Position numbers and translations under genes: made by a program
Assembly (NCBI GenBank): GCA_016713305.1
Contig: JADJPK010000005.1
Location: 496,001-560,000 of the forward strand
Direction: 5' to 3'
DNA length: 64,000 nt
Source: Betaproteobacteria bacterium
GTDB lineage: Bacteria; Pseudomonadota; Gammaproteobacteria; Burkholderiales; Ga0077523
Shown here: piece by piece, positions 1-9,272 of the stretch
Numbering within the stretch: position 1 is the first letter of the stretch
Layout of the letters: every line of letters starts with the position of its first letter
Notes under the pieces: generated by a model
The model's database searches: none
What the model was told of the DNA's origin: nothing
The model's input: only the letters and a program-made list of their open reading frames with translations

Positions 1-1
1 T

Positions 2-415
2 GCATGCGAATGCCTCATCGTGGTGGACAAGAACGGGACGCCCGTTTCAGGGGTGATGTCCTTCTACTTCAAGGATGAGGTGTTGCCTTACTACGCGGGC
101 GATCTGACGGCGGCGCGGGATCTCGCCGCAAACGACTTCAAGTACTGGGAACTCATGCGGCGCGCCTGCGAGCGAGGTTGCCGGATCTTCGACTATGGCC
201 GCAGCAAGAAGGGCACGGGCTCCTACGACTTCAAGAAGAACTGGGGATTCGAACCGGCGTCACTCAGCTATGAGTACTGCCTTCTGACGGTGGATCGCAT
301 CCCGGAGAACAACCCGAGGAATCCGAAGTACCGGCTTTTCATCGAGGCATGGCGACGGCTGCCCCGGCCCGTCGTGAACTTCCTGGGGCCTCGCATCGTT
401 CGAAATCTCGGCTGA
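2..415 (+). CDS. FemAB-like protein, XrtA/PEP-CTERM system-associated (C-terminal part)
   Basis: The frame is open from the left edge, so only the last 137 residues are present and the true start lies outside the window. The visible segment has the GNAT-fold features of FemAB-related proteins: a beta strand around SGVMSFYF, then a YYAGD stretch, and a DYGRSKKGTGSYDFKKNWGF segment that fits the acceptor site. The family (TIGR03019-type) is typically the gene just before the TIGR03087 glycosyltransferase and exosortase A, as here. FemAB enzymes transfer amino acids to peptidoglycan or related acceptors; the substrate of the XrtA-linked branch is not established. The stop lies six bases before the next start, so the genes are probably co-transcribed. 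Confidence 0.8.
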   Translation, partial: ACECLIVVDKNGTPVSGVMSFYFKDEVLPYYAGDLTAARDLAANDFKYWELMRRACERGCRIFDYGRSKKGTGSYDFKKNWGFEPASLSYEYCLLTVDRIPENNPRNPKYRLFIEAWRRLPRPVVNFLGPRIVRNLG

Positions 416-420
416 CGTCG

Positions 421-1674
421 ATGGAAGAACTGCTCTTCCTGTCTCACCGGATTCCCTATCCGCCGAACAAAGGAGACAAGGTCCGGTCGTTCAACATCCT
501 GAAGAACCTGGCCAGACGCTATCGCATTCATCTCGGTGCGTTTGTCGATCAGCCGGAAGACTGGGCGCGCGCGGAAGAACTCAAGCAGTGGTGCGAGACC
601 GTCTTTCTCCTGCCTCTGCGTCCGCGGAAAGACAGGGTCCTTTCCTTGAGAGGGCTGATGACCGGCGAGGCGTTGACGCTGCCCTACTACCGCTCCCGGA
701 GAATGAGCGACTGGGTGGAAGAAATGAAGAAGGGGGGGAACGTCCGCCGCTGCTTCGTCTTCTCGTCCTCCATGGCGCAGTACGTTGAGAATGCTGCGGG
801 CATGCGCAGAGTCATCGATTTCTGCGACGTCGATTCCGCGAAATGGATGGAATACGCCGAGCGCCGGGGCGGTATCACGTCCTGGATCTATCGGCGGGAA
901 GGCGAGAAGCTGCTGCAGTATGAAACGCGAATCACCATGCGGTGCGAGGTCGTGACGCTGGTCGCCGACCACGAACGCAAAGTGTTCGAAAGTCTCTCGC
1001 CCGCGGTGACCGGCAGGGTCAAGGTGGTGAACAACGGTGTGGATCGCGGGTTCTTCTGCCCCGATTCTTCCCTGGCCGATCCCTTCGCGGGCGTGGAAGC
1101 CATCGTCTTCACAGGTGCGATGGACTATTGGCCGAACATCGATGCCGTTTCCTGGTTCGCGCGTGACGTATGGCCTCTGGTGAGAAGCCGTCACCCCGCC
1201 CTTCGGTTCTACGTCGTGGGGATGAATCCGTCGCCAACTGTCAAGGCTCTCCAGGAAATCGACGGCGTCGTCGTGACGGGAAGCGTTCCGGACGTCCGGC
1301 CATACTTGCAGCATGCACGGCTCGTCGTGGCGCCACTGAGAGTGGCCCGCGGCATCCAGAACAAGATTCTCGAAGCCATGGCCATGGACAAGCAGGTCGT
1401 CGCGCACGCGCAGTGCGCCGCGCCCCTGGTCGACGCAAGTCGGTATGGACTTCGCCAAGCCGATACGGCGCACGAATTCGCAGAGGCTGTCCTGGAAGGC
1501 CTGGACAAGGTGGCGCGCAATGATCTTGGTACTCCGCGCGACTATGTCTCCCGGTTCTACGACTGGGTCACGAATGTGGAAGGCGTCGAGGCAATGCTCG
1601 AAGGAGCGCCCAACGACCAGGGCGACAGCACAAGGCAAGGTCTTGCGGATGTGTTCGTTGGCGCCCGGAACTAG
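421..1674 (+). CDS. TIGR03087 family PEP-CTERM/XrtA system glycosyltransferase
   Basis: A 417-residue GT-B (GT4-like) glycosyltransferase. The chosen ATG at 421 gives the N-terminus MEELLFLSHRIPYPPNKGDK, which places the Rossmann strand and the proline/glycine loop right at the start as usual for this family; the longer reading from 349 only adds sequence overlapping femAB. The C-terminal donor-binding half contains VFTGAMDYWPNIDAV and, near residues 310-330, a V-A-P-L-R segment followed by NKILEAMAM, the E-x7-E-type region of retaining enzymes. It sits between femAB and exosortase A in the canonical XrtA order. It probably adds a sugar to the lipid-linked repeat unit of the exopolysaccharide; donor and acceptor cannot be read from sequence. 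Confidence 0.9.
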   Translation: MEELLFLSHRIPYPPNKGDKVRSFNILKNLARRYRIHLGAFVDQPEDWARAEELKQWCETVFLLPLRPRKDRVLSLRGLMTGEALTLPYYRSRRMSDWVEEMKKGGNVRRCFVFSSSMAQYVENAAGMRRVIDFCDVDSAKWMEYAERRGGITSWIYRREGEKLLQYETRITMRCEVVTLVADHERKVFESLSPAVTGRVKVVNNGVDRGFFCPDSSLADPFAGVEAIVFTGAMDYWPNIDAVSWFARDVWPLVRSRHPALRFYVVGMNPSPTVKALQEIDGVVVTGSVPDVRPYLQHARLVVAPLRVARGIQNKILEAMAMDKQVVAHAQCAAPLVDASRYGLRQADTAHEFAEAVLEGLDKVARNDLGTPRDYVSRFYDWVTNVEGVEAMLEGAPNDQGDSTRQGLADVFVGARN

Positions 1675-3214
1675 CGCGGGCGGTGTCGTTGCCTCCGGTG
1701 TCCGATCGCCGGCGCGAATTGCCGCGATCGCGGCGGCAGCGGGGATCTTCGGCTTGTACGGTCCCACATCGCTGGAGATCGTGTCGCTCTGGGAAGAATC
1801 CGCGAGTTCTTCCCACGGTCCCTTCGCCGTCCTGGTCTGCCTTTGGCTCCTCTGGCGGAACCGTGACCGCATCGCATCGGAAGCTGCGCGTCCCACACCC
1901 AAGGGTCTTTTTCTGATATTCGCCGCAGGCCTTGCCTGGCTTGCGGGAAATTTCGCCGGCGCGTCCGTGGTGTCCCAGTTCGCGTTGGTCGGGATGGTTT
2001 ACGGAGCGCTGTGGTCCGTGCTGGGCGATCGGGTGTTTCGTTCCATGATGGGGCCGCTGTCGTTTCTTCTTTTCGCGATCCCTCTCGGACCGTCGATGGT
2101 GCCGATCCTCATGGAGTGGACGGCCAGTTCCGTCGTCGCCGGACTGCGGCTCTCCGGCATACCCGTGTGGCAGGAAGGCACGAACTTCGTCATACCCACC
2201 GGACAGTGGTCGGTGATCGAGTGGTGCAGCGGCGTTCGTTATCTGTCGGTGTCGACCTTCGCGGGTTCGGTATTCGCCTATCTCACGTTCACGTCGTGGC
2301 AGAAGCGCGTGGTCTTCGTTGCCATATCGGTCGTGCTGCCCATCGTCGCCAACTGGGTCAGGGCTTACACGATCGTGGTGGTTGCCCACCTCTCCGGCAA
2401 CAAGTACGGCGTGGTGGTCGGACACCTGACGCTGGGTTGGATCATCTTCGGTATCGCGGTCTTCGCAATCTTCAGTGTGGGGGCGCGGTGGAGAGACCCT
2501 TCTCCACAGCATGTCGCGACCGAGGGAACAAGGCCGGACGCGGTCAGTACCTCGCGCGTGGCGGTAGCGCTGCTACTGGTGCTTGTCTGCGTGGTGCCTT
2601 GGAGGCTCGTCTCGATGAACGAGTCGGACGGCAACGACGGGCGGGCGTTCCCCACCAAGGCCGAATTGGAATCCTTCCTGACCGGGTGCTCCCTCGTTGC
2701 CGGCAAGCTGCCCATCGCTCCCAAGTACGCCAATGCGGTGATACGGATCGAGGGTGAGTACGATTGTGACGGCACCCGAGTCGGGGTCCTGATCGCGTGG
2801 TACAGGAATCAGGTCAAGGGCAAGGAACTGAACGCCTACGAGAACCGCTTGCTGGTGTCCGATCGGTGGTGGACGAAGCCTCCCGCCAGGGCCGAGCAAC
2901 TCCTTGACGGCGGTGTCGCGCGCACCGTGCTCGAGCAGGAGTTCCAACTGGGCGAGCGGAGAGTGGTGACAAGGCGCCTCTACTGGGTGGCGGGCTGGAC
3001 GACCACTCATGACATAGTGGCAAAGCTTCTGCTTGGTTTGGCGCGCGTCATGGGTCGAGGGGACGATTCGGCGATCATTCTGTGGACCCAGACCTTCGAG
3101 CGCTCGACCGACGCCAAGCTGGCCGATAGTCTCGCGACATTCGCCCAACTTCGCCTGCAAGCGCTTTTCGGGACACTCGAGGGATTCCAGTCGGGGCACG
3201 GTGCGCCTCGCTAG
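1649..3214 (+). CDS. xrtA: Exosortase A with fused C-terminal EpsI domain
   Basis: A polytopic membrane transpeptidase-like enzyme, 521 residues from the ATG at 1649, overlapping the upstream gene by 26 bases. The catalytic triad of exosortases is visible: Cys193 in EWCSGVRYL, Arg238 in NWVRAY and His259 in VGHLTLGW, within about eight hydrophobic segments. From about residue 340 the protein changes to a soluble EpsI-like domain (ESFLTGCSL, AWYRNQVKGKELNAYENRL), the usual fusion in XrtA. Known role: recognition and processing of PEP-CTERM proteins at the inner membrane, coupled to exopolysaccharide secretion. No PEP-CTERM substrate is encoded in this window. The start could also lie slightly downstream, for example at the GTG near 1651. 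Confidence 0.93.
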   Translation: MCSLAPGTSAGGVVASGVRSPARIAAIAAAAGIFGLYGPTSLEIVSLWEESASSSHGPFAVLVCLWLLWRNRDRIASEAARPTPKGLFLIFAAGLAWLAGNFAGASVVSQFALVGMVYGALWSVLGDRVFRSMMGPLSFLLFAIPLGPSMVPILMEWTASSVVAGLRLSGIPVWQEGTNFVIPTGQWSVIEWCSGVRYLSVSTFAGSVFAYLTFTSWQKRVVFVAISVVLPIVANWVRAYTIVVVAHLSGNKYGVVVGHLTLGWIIFGIAVFAIFSVGARWRDPSPQHVATEGTRPDAVSTSRVAVALLLVLVCVVPWRLVSMNESDGNDGRAFPTKAELESFLTGCSLVAGKLPIAPKYANAVIRIEGEYDCDGTRVGVLIAWYRNQVKGKELNAYENRLLVSDRWWTKPPARAEQLLDGGVARTVLEQEFQLGERRVVTRRLYWVAGWTTTHDIVAKLLLGLARVMGRGDDSAIILWTQTFERSTDAKLADSLATFAQLRLQALFGTLEGFQSGHGAPR

Positions 3215-3443
3215 CACGTTCGGCGGACCAGCTCCGGGCCTGCGTCTGCGTTTGCGATGGTGACCGTGTGTCTGGCATTGCCCTTGCCTATGCGGTTGTC
3301 GATATGCCTCCGTCTTTGCCGACCTCCGTGCACACTTGCCTTCCCACCCTTGAAGTGGCCCGGTCCGGCATGGCCGCCAATGATTCATGCTTTGTCCCGG
3401 CCCGCCCCGGCATCCGCGAATAGCCTCGTCAGAATCCGGACCG

Positions 3444-4655
3444 ATGCGCATACTTCACGTACTCGACCACTCGATTCCCTCCCATAGCGGTTATGCGTTC
3501 AGGACTCTTTCCATTCTCAAGGAGCAGCGCAAGCGCGGGTGGGAGACCTTTCACGTCACGAGCCCGAAACATCCCGGCGCCTCGGTGGACGAGGAGGACA
3601 TCGACGGTTGGCACTTCTTCCGGACTCGCGGCGCCTCCGGATCTGTCGACTCGCTGCCTGGATTGCGCGAATTCGCCCTGATGCGGCAGTTGACCGGCCG
3701 CGTCCATGACGTGGCAATGCGCGTCAAACCGGATGTGATTCATGCCCATTCTCCCGTCCTGAATGCCATACCGGCGTTGCGTGTCGCTCGCCGTCTCGGC
3801 ATACCGGTCGTCTACGAGGTGCGCGCTTTCTGGGAAGACGCTGCGGTAGACCACGGCACCGCCAGGGAGGGGGGTCTCAGATATCGGCTCACGCGCGCCC
3901 TTGAAACGTACGCGCTCAGGCGCGTCGACCGGATCACGACCATCTGCGAGGGGCTGCGGGGCGACATCGTTGCCCGTGGCATAGCCGCCGCCAAGGTGAC
4001 TGTGATACCCAACGCAGTCGATGTCGACAAGTTCCAGTTCGATCATCCCGGAGACGAAGGGTTGCGCAGCAGGCTCGGATTGCAGGGATGCACCGTCCTC
4101 GGTTTCCTCGGATCCTTCTACGCTTACGAGGGATTGGCGTTGCTCCTCGATGCGATGCCCATGATATTGAGCAAGCAGCCGAAGGCGCGGGTCCTGCTCG
4201 TCGGTGGCGGTCCGCAGGAGATGGAGCTGAAGGCCAAGGCCAGTCAGCTGGGCATCGAGAACGCGGTGATCTTCCTGGGCAGAGTTCCGCATGCCGAGAT
4301 CGGGCTCTACTACGATCTCGTCGACGTGCTCGTCTATCCCCGCTACCCCATGCGTCTCACCGAGCTTGTCACTCCGCTGAAGCCATTGGAGGCAATGGCC
4401 CAGGGCCGTCTTCTCATCGCCTCCGATGTCGGTGGTCACCGGGAACTCATTCGGGATGGCGAGACAGGGATTCTCTTCAAGGCGGGCGTTGCATCGGCGC
4501 TCGCCGGCGCAGTGGAAAAGCTGCTCAGCGACCCGGCCGGGTGGCCGCTCCTGAGGCGCAAGGCCAGGACCTTCGTGGAGAAGGAGCGTACGTGGCAAAA
4601 CAGTGTGAGCCGCTACGAAGACGTCTACGGGCCGCTCGTGGCCGTCGACAGATGA
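3444..4655 (+). CDS. TIGR04063 family PEP-CTERM/XrtA system glycosyltransferase
   Basis: A 403-residue GT4 glycosyltransferase. ATG at 3444 gives MRILHVLDHSIPSHSGYAFR, the characteristic start of this XrtA-specific family (HSGYAFR loop). N-terminal acceptor half: VIHAHSPVLNAIPAL and VYEVRAFWEDAAVD. C-terminal donor half: GFLGSFYAYEGLALLLDA, GGGPQEMELKAKA and PLKPLEAMAQG, the last holding the E-x7-E-like site. A 229-base gap separates it from xrtA, longer than its other neighbours. It probably builds the repeat unit of the XrtA-associated polysaccharide on the cytoplasmic face of the membrane. Confidence 0.92.
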   Translation: MRILHVLDHSIPSHSGYAFRTLSILKEQRKRGWETFHVTSPKHPGASVDEEDIDGWHFFRTRGASGSVDSLPGLREFALMRQLTGRVHDVAMRVKPDVIHAHSPVLNAIPALRVARRLGIPVVYEVRAFWEDAAVDHGTAREGGLRYRLTRALETYALRRVDRITTICEGLRGDIVARGIAAAKVTVIPNAVDVDKFQFDHPGDEGLRSRLGLQGCTVLGFLGSFYAYEGLALLLDAMPMILSKQPKARVLLVGGGPQEMELKAKASQLGIENAVIFLGRVPHAEIGLYYDLVDVLVYPRYPMRLTELVTPLKPLEAMAQGRLLIASDVGGHRELIRDGETGILFKAGVASALAGAVEKLLSDPAGWPLLRRKARTFVEKERTWQNSVSRYEDVYGPLVAVDR

Positions 4656-4756
4656 TTCCGGAGGCGCGGCCGTGTTGTTGAACAAGGGGCCGACAGGTCA
4701 CCGTCAAAAACGCAGCGAATGCGCGGCCTCCGGCCGTTCAATGGAGTAGGTTCGAC

Positions 4757-6714
4757 ATGTGCGGTCTCGTTGGAGTCTTCGATTCAATCTCCCGTCGTGA
4801 CGTGGGCCGGGAAATCCTGCACCGTATGAACGAGAGCCAGCTCCATCGTGGGCCCGACGGTGGCGGCCTTCATCTCGAGCCGGGCGTAGGTCTTGGACAC
4901 AGGCGTCTCGCCATCATCGATGTCGCTGCGGGTCATCAGCCCCTGTTCAACGAGGACGGCTCCGTGGCCGTCGTCTTCAACGGCGAGATCTACAATTACC
5001 AGGAACTGATTCCCGAGTTGGCGGGGCGCGGACATGTATTCAAGACGCGCAGTGACACCGAAGTGATCGTGCACGCGTGGGAAGAATGGGGTTCGGCCTG
5101 TGTGGAGCGGTTCCGGGGCATGTTCGCCTTCGCGCTTTGGGACCGATCCAGCGAAACGCTTTTCCTTGCCCGGGATCGCCTCGGAGTGAAACCGCTGTTC
5201 TACAGCCTTCTGCCGGACGGCATGCTGCTGTTCGGATCCGAACTCAAGGCGCTCATCGCTCACGGTGCCTTGGCGACGGCGCTCGATCCCCACGCGATCG
5301 AGGAGTACTTCGCGCTCGGCTACGTGCCGGAACCGAGAACGATCTTCGTCGGCACCCACAAGCTTCCTCCGGGACATACGCTGACCATCCGGAGGGGCAA
5401 GCCGTTGCCTCCGCCCGCCTGCTACTGGGACGTGGAGTTCACGCTCGATTCCACGATCAGCGATGACGAGGCGCAGGAAGAACTCGTCAGGAGACTGCGG
5501 GAGTCCGTGAGACTTCGCATGATCTCGGAGGTGCCGCTGGGCGCATTCCTCTCCGGTGGTGTCGACTCCAGTGCCGTAGTCGCTTCCATGGCCACGCAAT
5601 CGGCGTCACCCGTCAAGACGTGCTCGATCTCGTTCGCCGATCCGGCATTCGACGAGTCCGCATATGCGCGAGAGGTGGCAGCAAGGTACAACACCGATCA
5701 CTTCGTCGAACAGGTGGACAGCGACGACTACTCGCTCATCGACGAACTGGTCGGCCTGTACGACGAGCCGTATGCGGACAGTTCCGCCATTCCGACGTAT
5801 CGCGTTTGTCAGCTGGCGCGGACCCGGGTCACGGTGGCACTGTCCGGAGACGGCGGGGACGAGAGTTTCGGCGGCTACAGGCGGTATCGAATGCACATGA
5901 ACGAGGACCGTATCCGTTCCATGTTGCCCCTGACCGTACGCCGCCCGCTGTTCGGTGCCCTTGGTTCGGCGTACCCCAAGCTCGACTGGGCTCCGCGCGT
6001 TCTACGCGCGAAGAGCACGTTCGAATCTCTGGCCCGGGACTCCGTCCAAGGGTACTTTCACAGCGTTTCGATCTTTCGCGATCCTATGCGCCGGCGCCTC
6101 TTCTCGGATGCATTCCGGCGGCAGACAGGAAGCTACAACGCGGTGGAAGTGTTTCGCGGACATGCGGCGCGCTACAAGTCCGAGGATGTGCTCGGCCTCG
6201 TTCAGTATCTCGACCTCAAGACCTATCTCGTCGGGGACATCAACACGAAGGTCGACCGTGCGAGCATGGCGCACTCGCTGGAGGTCAGGGAGCCGCTGAT
6301 GGATCACCCTCTCGTCGAGTGGCTTGCAGCACTCCTTCGTCCCTCAAGGTGCGTGACGGCGAAGGCAAGTGGCTCCTCAAGAAAGCCATGGAGCCGCATC
6401 TTCCGCATGACGTGCTGTACCGTCGGAAGATGGGGTTCGCGGTGCCGTTGGCCCGATGGTTCCGCGGTCCGCTGCGTTCGACCGTGCGCACCCGTCTTCT
6501 CGAAGGGGAACTGCTGAAGACCGGCTATTTCAACCGCAGCTATCTGACCGAACTCGTCGACGACCACCAGTCGGGACGGCGCGACTACAGTGCGCCCCTG
6601 TGGACGCTGCTGATGTTCGAAGGCTTCCTGCGCAAGCTCGAGAGCCGTTGTGGCAGCGGCGCCGTCGCGGGCATTTCCCAGCAGGCCTTCCCTGCATTGG
6701 CCAGATCGGCTTGA
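4757..6714 (+). CDS. XrtA/PEP-CTERM system amidotransferase (asparagine synthase family), interrupted by a single-base deletion
   Basis: A class II glutamine amidotransferase plus asparagine-synthase ligase, TIGR03108-like. MCGLVGVFD puts the nucleophilic Cys2 at the mature N-terminus; the PP-loop is LSGGVDSSA near residue 270, and LSGDGGDESFGGY follows. As written the frame breaks: the first frame runs 4757-6517 but after about 6334 encodes nonsense, while the next frame reads SSLKVRDGEGKWLLKKAMEP and continues to the stop at 6714. One missing C beside 6334-6335 (CC where CCC is expected) restores a 652-residue protein, normal for the family. It probably amidates or transfers nitrogen onto a polysaccharide precursor or peptide; the substrate is unknown. 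Confidence 0.9.
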
Positions 6715-6768
6715 GCATGCCGGCTTTCGTCTGCAGATACAGCGTGACCGGATCCTTGACGGCCTGAA

Positions 6769-7887
6769 ATGACACGACGGGTCATACTCGTAGGTCCGCT
6801 CCCGCCCCCCGCGGGAGGCATGGCGAATCAGACGGAACAGCTCGCCCGGCTGCTTCGCGGCGAGGCAATGGACGTCGTCATCGTCCGCACGAATGAGCCG
6901 TACAGGCCCGCGTGGGTCGCCCGGATCAAGGTCCTGCGGGCCGTTTGGCGCCTCGCCTCGTACGTCCGCGCATTGTCAGCGGCCATCCGTGCCGGCGATG
7001 TCGTGCACGTCATGGCGAACTCCGGATGGTCATGGCACCTCTTCGCGGCTCCGGCCATCTGGGTCTCCCGGGCGCGCGGTGCACGTGTGCTCGTCAACTA
7101 CCGTGGCGGCGAAGCCGAGCATTTCCTCGGTCGGTCCTCCCGCCTGGTTCGTCTATCGATGCGCAGGGCACAGTTTCTCGCTGTCCCTTCGCGCTTTCTG
7201 CAGACGGTGTTTGCAAAGTTCGGAATGAACGCGAGCATCGTTCCCAACGTCGTGGACCTGACACGGTTCCGTCCTCCGGTGGCAAGGGATGCGGGTGGTG
7301 CGCCGCACCTCGTGGTGACCCGTAACCTTGAGGCGATCTACGATGTTGGAACGTCGGTGCGAGCCTTCGCCCGGATCAGGAGCCGCTTTCCAGACGCTCG
7401 CCTCACGGTGGCGGGCACAGGGCCGGAACGTGACACGCTTTCGAATCTCTGCCGAACCTTGCATGTCGAGGATGCCGTGACGTTCACGGGGCGCCTGACG
7501 CCGGACGACATGTCGGCACTGCTGAGATCGGCCGATGTCATGCTCAATTCCAGCATTGCCGACAACACGCCCAATGCGATCCTGGAGGCGTTGGCGTCGG
7601 CAGTTCCGGTAGTGAGCACCGACGCTGGAGGTATTCCTTACCTGGTCGAGCATGGGGTGAACGCGATGCTGGTTCCTGTCAGGTCTGATGAGGCGCTCGC
7701 GAACGCCGCAATCGAAATCCTGATGGATCCCGGGCTGCGGGCGACTCTGATTTCGAACGGTCTGCGCGAGGCGAGCCGATTCACGTGGGAGAACGTACGC
7801 GAGTCCCTTCTGTCCGCCTACGATGCCTGCTCCGTGCACGGAAGCCCCTCTGTCTGCTGGCCCGTCACAGGGAGCGATCGCTCATGA
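6769..7887 (+). CDS. Glycosyltransferase family 4 protein
   Basis: A 372-residue GT-B enzyme starting MTRRVILVGPLPPPAGGMAN, the glycine-rich nucleotide-fold loop of GT4. The C-terminal half has VTRNLEAIYDVGTSV, VAGTGPERDTL and NAILEALASAVPVVSTDAGG, the conserved donor-binding E-x7-E region of retaining glycosyltransferases. The next gene starts in an ATGA overlap with its stop, so the two are translationally coupled. The sugar specificity cannot be assigned. Confidence 0.87.
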   Translation: MTRRVILVGPLPPPAGGMANQTEQLARLLRGEAMDVVIVRTNEPYRPAWVARIKVLRAVWRLASYVRALSAAIRAGDVVHVMANSGWSWHLFAAPAIWVSRARGARVLVNYRGGEAEHFLGRSSRLVRLSMRRAQFLAVPSRFLQTVFAKFGMNASIVPNVVDLTRFRPPVARDAGGAPHLVVTRNLEAIYDVGTSVRAFARIRSRFPDARLTVAGTGPERDTLSNLCRTLHVEDAVTFTGRLTPDDMSALLRSADVMLNSSIADNTPNAILEALASAVPVVSTDAGGIPYLVEHGVNAMLVPVRSDEALANAAIEILMDPGLRATLISNGLREASRFTWENVRESLLSAYDACSVHGSPSVCWPVTGSDRS

Positions 7888-9233
7888 GTCTTGCCACGCG
7901 CATCATCGCGGATGTGGTCTTTCCCGCGCAGGAGATGATGAAAGGGCACAGCACGGTAGCCGTCCGAAAGGTTCTGGATCGGTCGCAGTGGTGGCGTGCG
8001 GAGCAGCTGGATGAGTTCAGAGGGGAGCGTCTGCACTCGATGATTTCGCACGCCGAGCAGCATGTACCCTACTACCGCGGCCTGCTCGCGGATCTCCGTC
8101 TTACAGCCGCAGACTTCAGGCGGCCTTCCGACGTTGCGAAGCTGCCGTTCCTCACCAAGGCACTCATCCGGGAACGCAGCGAGCAAATGAAGTCCGACGT
8201 CGCCGGAAAGCTTGCACGCTCGAATACGGGAGGGTCCAGCGGTGAACCCCTGATCTTCTATCTCGGATCGGAGCGCGTGAGTCACGACGTCGCGGCAAAG
8301 TGGCGGGCTACGCGTTGGTGGGGCGTCGACATCGGCGATCCGGAGATCGTCGTCTGGGGCTCGCCAATCGAACTCGGCGCGCAGGACAGGGTTCGGGCGC
8401 TACGGGACTTTGTCTTCCGCACCGAACTCCTTCCTGCCTTCGAGATGTCCGAGCAGAAGCTTGACGGCTTCGTGGCCCGCATCCGGGACCGGCGACCTCG
8501 CATGCTGTTCGGCTATCCGTCCTCCATCTCTCTGATTGCCCAGCATGCCGCAAGTCGAGGGGTGAAGTTGGACGACCTCGGTGTCAAGGTCGTGTTCGTC
8601 ACTTCGGAACGGCTGTATGACGAGCAGAGGAAGGTCATTTCCGGCGCGTTTGGCTGTCCTGTCGCCAATGGATACGGCGGCAGGGACGCGGGGTTTCTCG
8701 CCCACGAATGTCCGCATGGTGGAATGCACGTGACGGCAGAAGACGTCATCATCGAGATCGTTTCGCCTGGCGGTGAACCGCTACCGCCCGGGCACTCGGG
8801 CGAGATCGTGGTCACGCACCTTGCTTCACGCGATTTTCCCTTCATCCGGTATCGGACAGGGGACGTCGGCGTGATGGACGACAGGGCCTGCGAATGTGGC
8901 AGGGGCCTCCCGCTGCTGAGAAGTGTCGAAGGACGGACGACGGACTTCGTCGTGGCGTCGGACGGCACGATCATGCACGGCCTGGCGCTCATCTACGTGA
9001 TTCGGGATCTCCCGGGAATCGCCGCATTCAAGATCGTGCAGGAATCGCTCGAGTTCACGCGCGTGCTGGTTGTCCCGGGACCGGACTTCGAGGATCGGTG
9101 CCTGCAGACCATCGAGGACGGGTTACGGCGGCGGCTGGGGCAGGGAGTGAAGATCGAGGTTCAGCGGATCGACCGCATACCGGCCGAGAAGTCGGGGAAG
9201 TTCCGCTATGTCGTGAGCCATGTCGCACGATGA
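7884..9233 (+). CDS. Phenylacetate-CoA ligase family protein (CapK-like adenylating enzyme)
   Basis: 449 residues from the ATG at 7884, overlapping the preceding stop by four bases. N-terminus has the CapK/PaaK-type helix (LHSMISHAEQHVPYYRGLL). The adenylation P-loop is RSNTGGSSGEPLIFY near residue 115; YGGRDAGFLAHECP and RYRTGDVGVM match the A5 and A7 motifs of ANL enzymes, and IPAEKSGKFRYVVS near the end supplies the catalytic lysine region. CapK-like proteins are common in capsule and XrtA loci, where they are thought to activate an acyl or amino-acid group for decorating the polysaccharide; true phenylacetate catabolism is unlikely here because no paa genes are near. Confidence 0.85.
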   Translation: MSLATRIIADVVFPAQEMMKGHSTVAVRKVLDRSQWWRAEQLDEFRGERLHSMISHAEQHVPYYRGLLADLRLTAADFRRPSDVAKLPFLTKALIRERSEQMKSDVAGKLARSNTGGSSGEPLIFYLGSERVSHDVAAKWRATRWWGVDIGDPEIVVWGSPIELGAQDRVRALRDFVFRTELLPAFEMSEQKLDGFVARIRDRRPRMLFGYPSSISLIAQHAASRGVKLDDLGVKVVFVTSERLYDEQRKVISGAFGCPVANGYGGRDAGFLAHECPHGGMHVTAEDVIIEIVSPGGEPLPPGHSGEIVVTHLASRDFPFIRYRTGDVGVMDDRACECGRGLPLLRSVEGRTTDFVVASDGTIMHGLALIYVIRDLPGIAAFKIVQESLEFTRVLVVPGPDFEDRCLQTIEDGLRRRLGQGVKIEVQRIDRIPAEKSGKFRYVVSHVAR

Positions 9234-9272
9234 TGCGACCCCGGAAAACATAGTCTCGGGGCGGCCTCGTCA

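Noticed and set aside
268..1902. Minus-strand frame of 544 codons opposite the TIGR03087 gene
   Set aside because: Arg/His/Pro-rich shadow translation; the plus-strand frame encodes a recognised family in canonical gene order.
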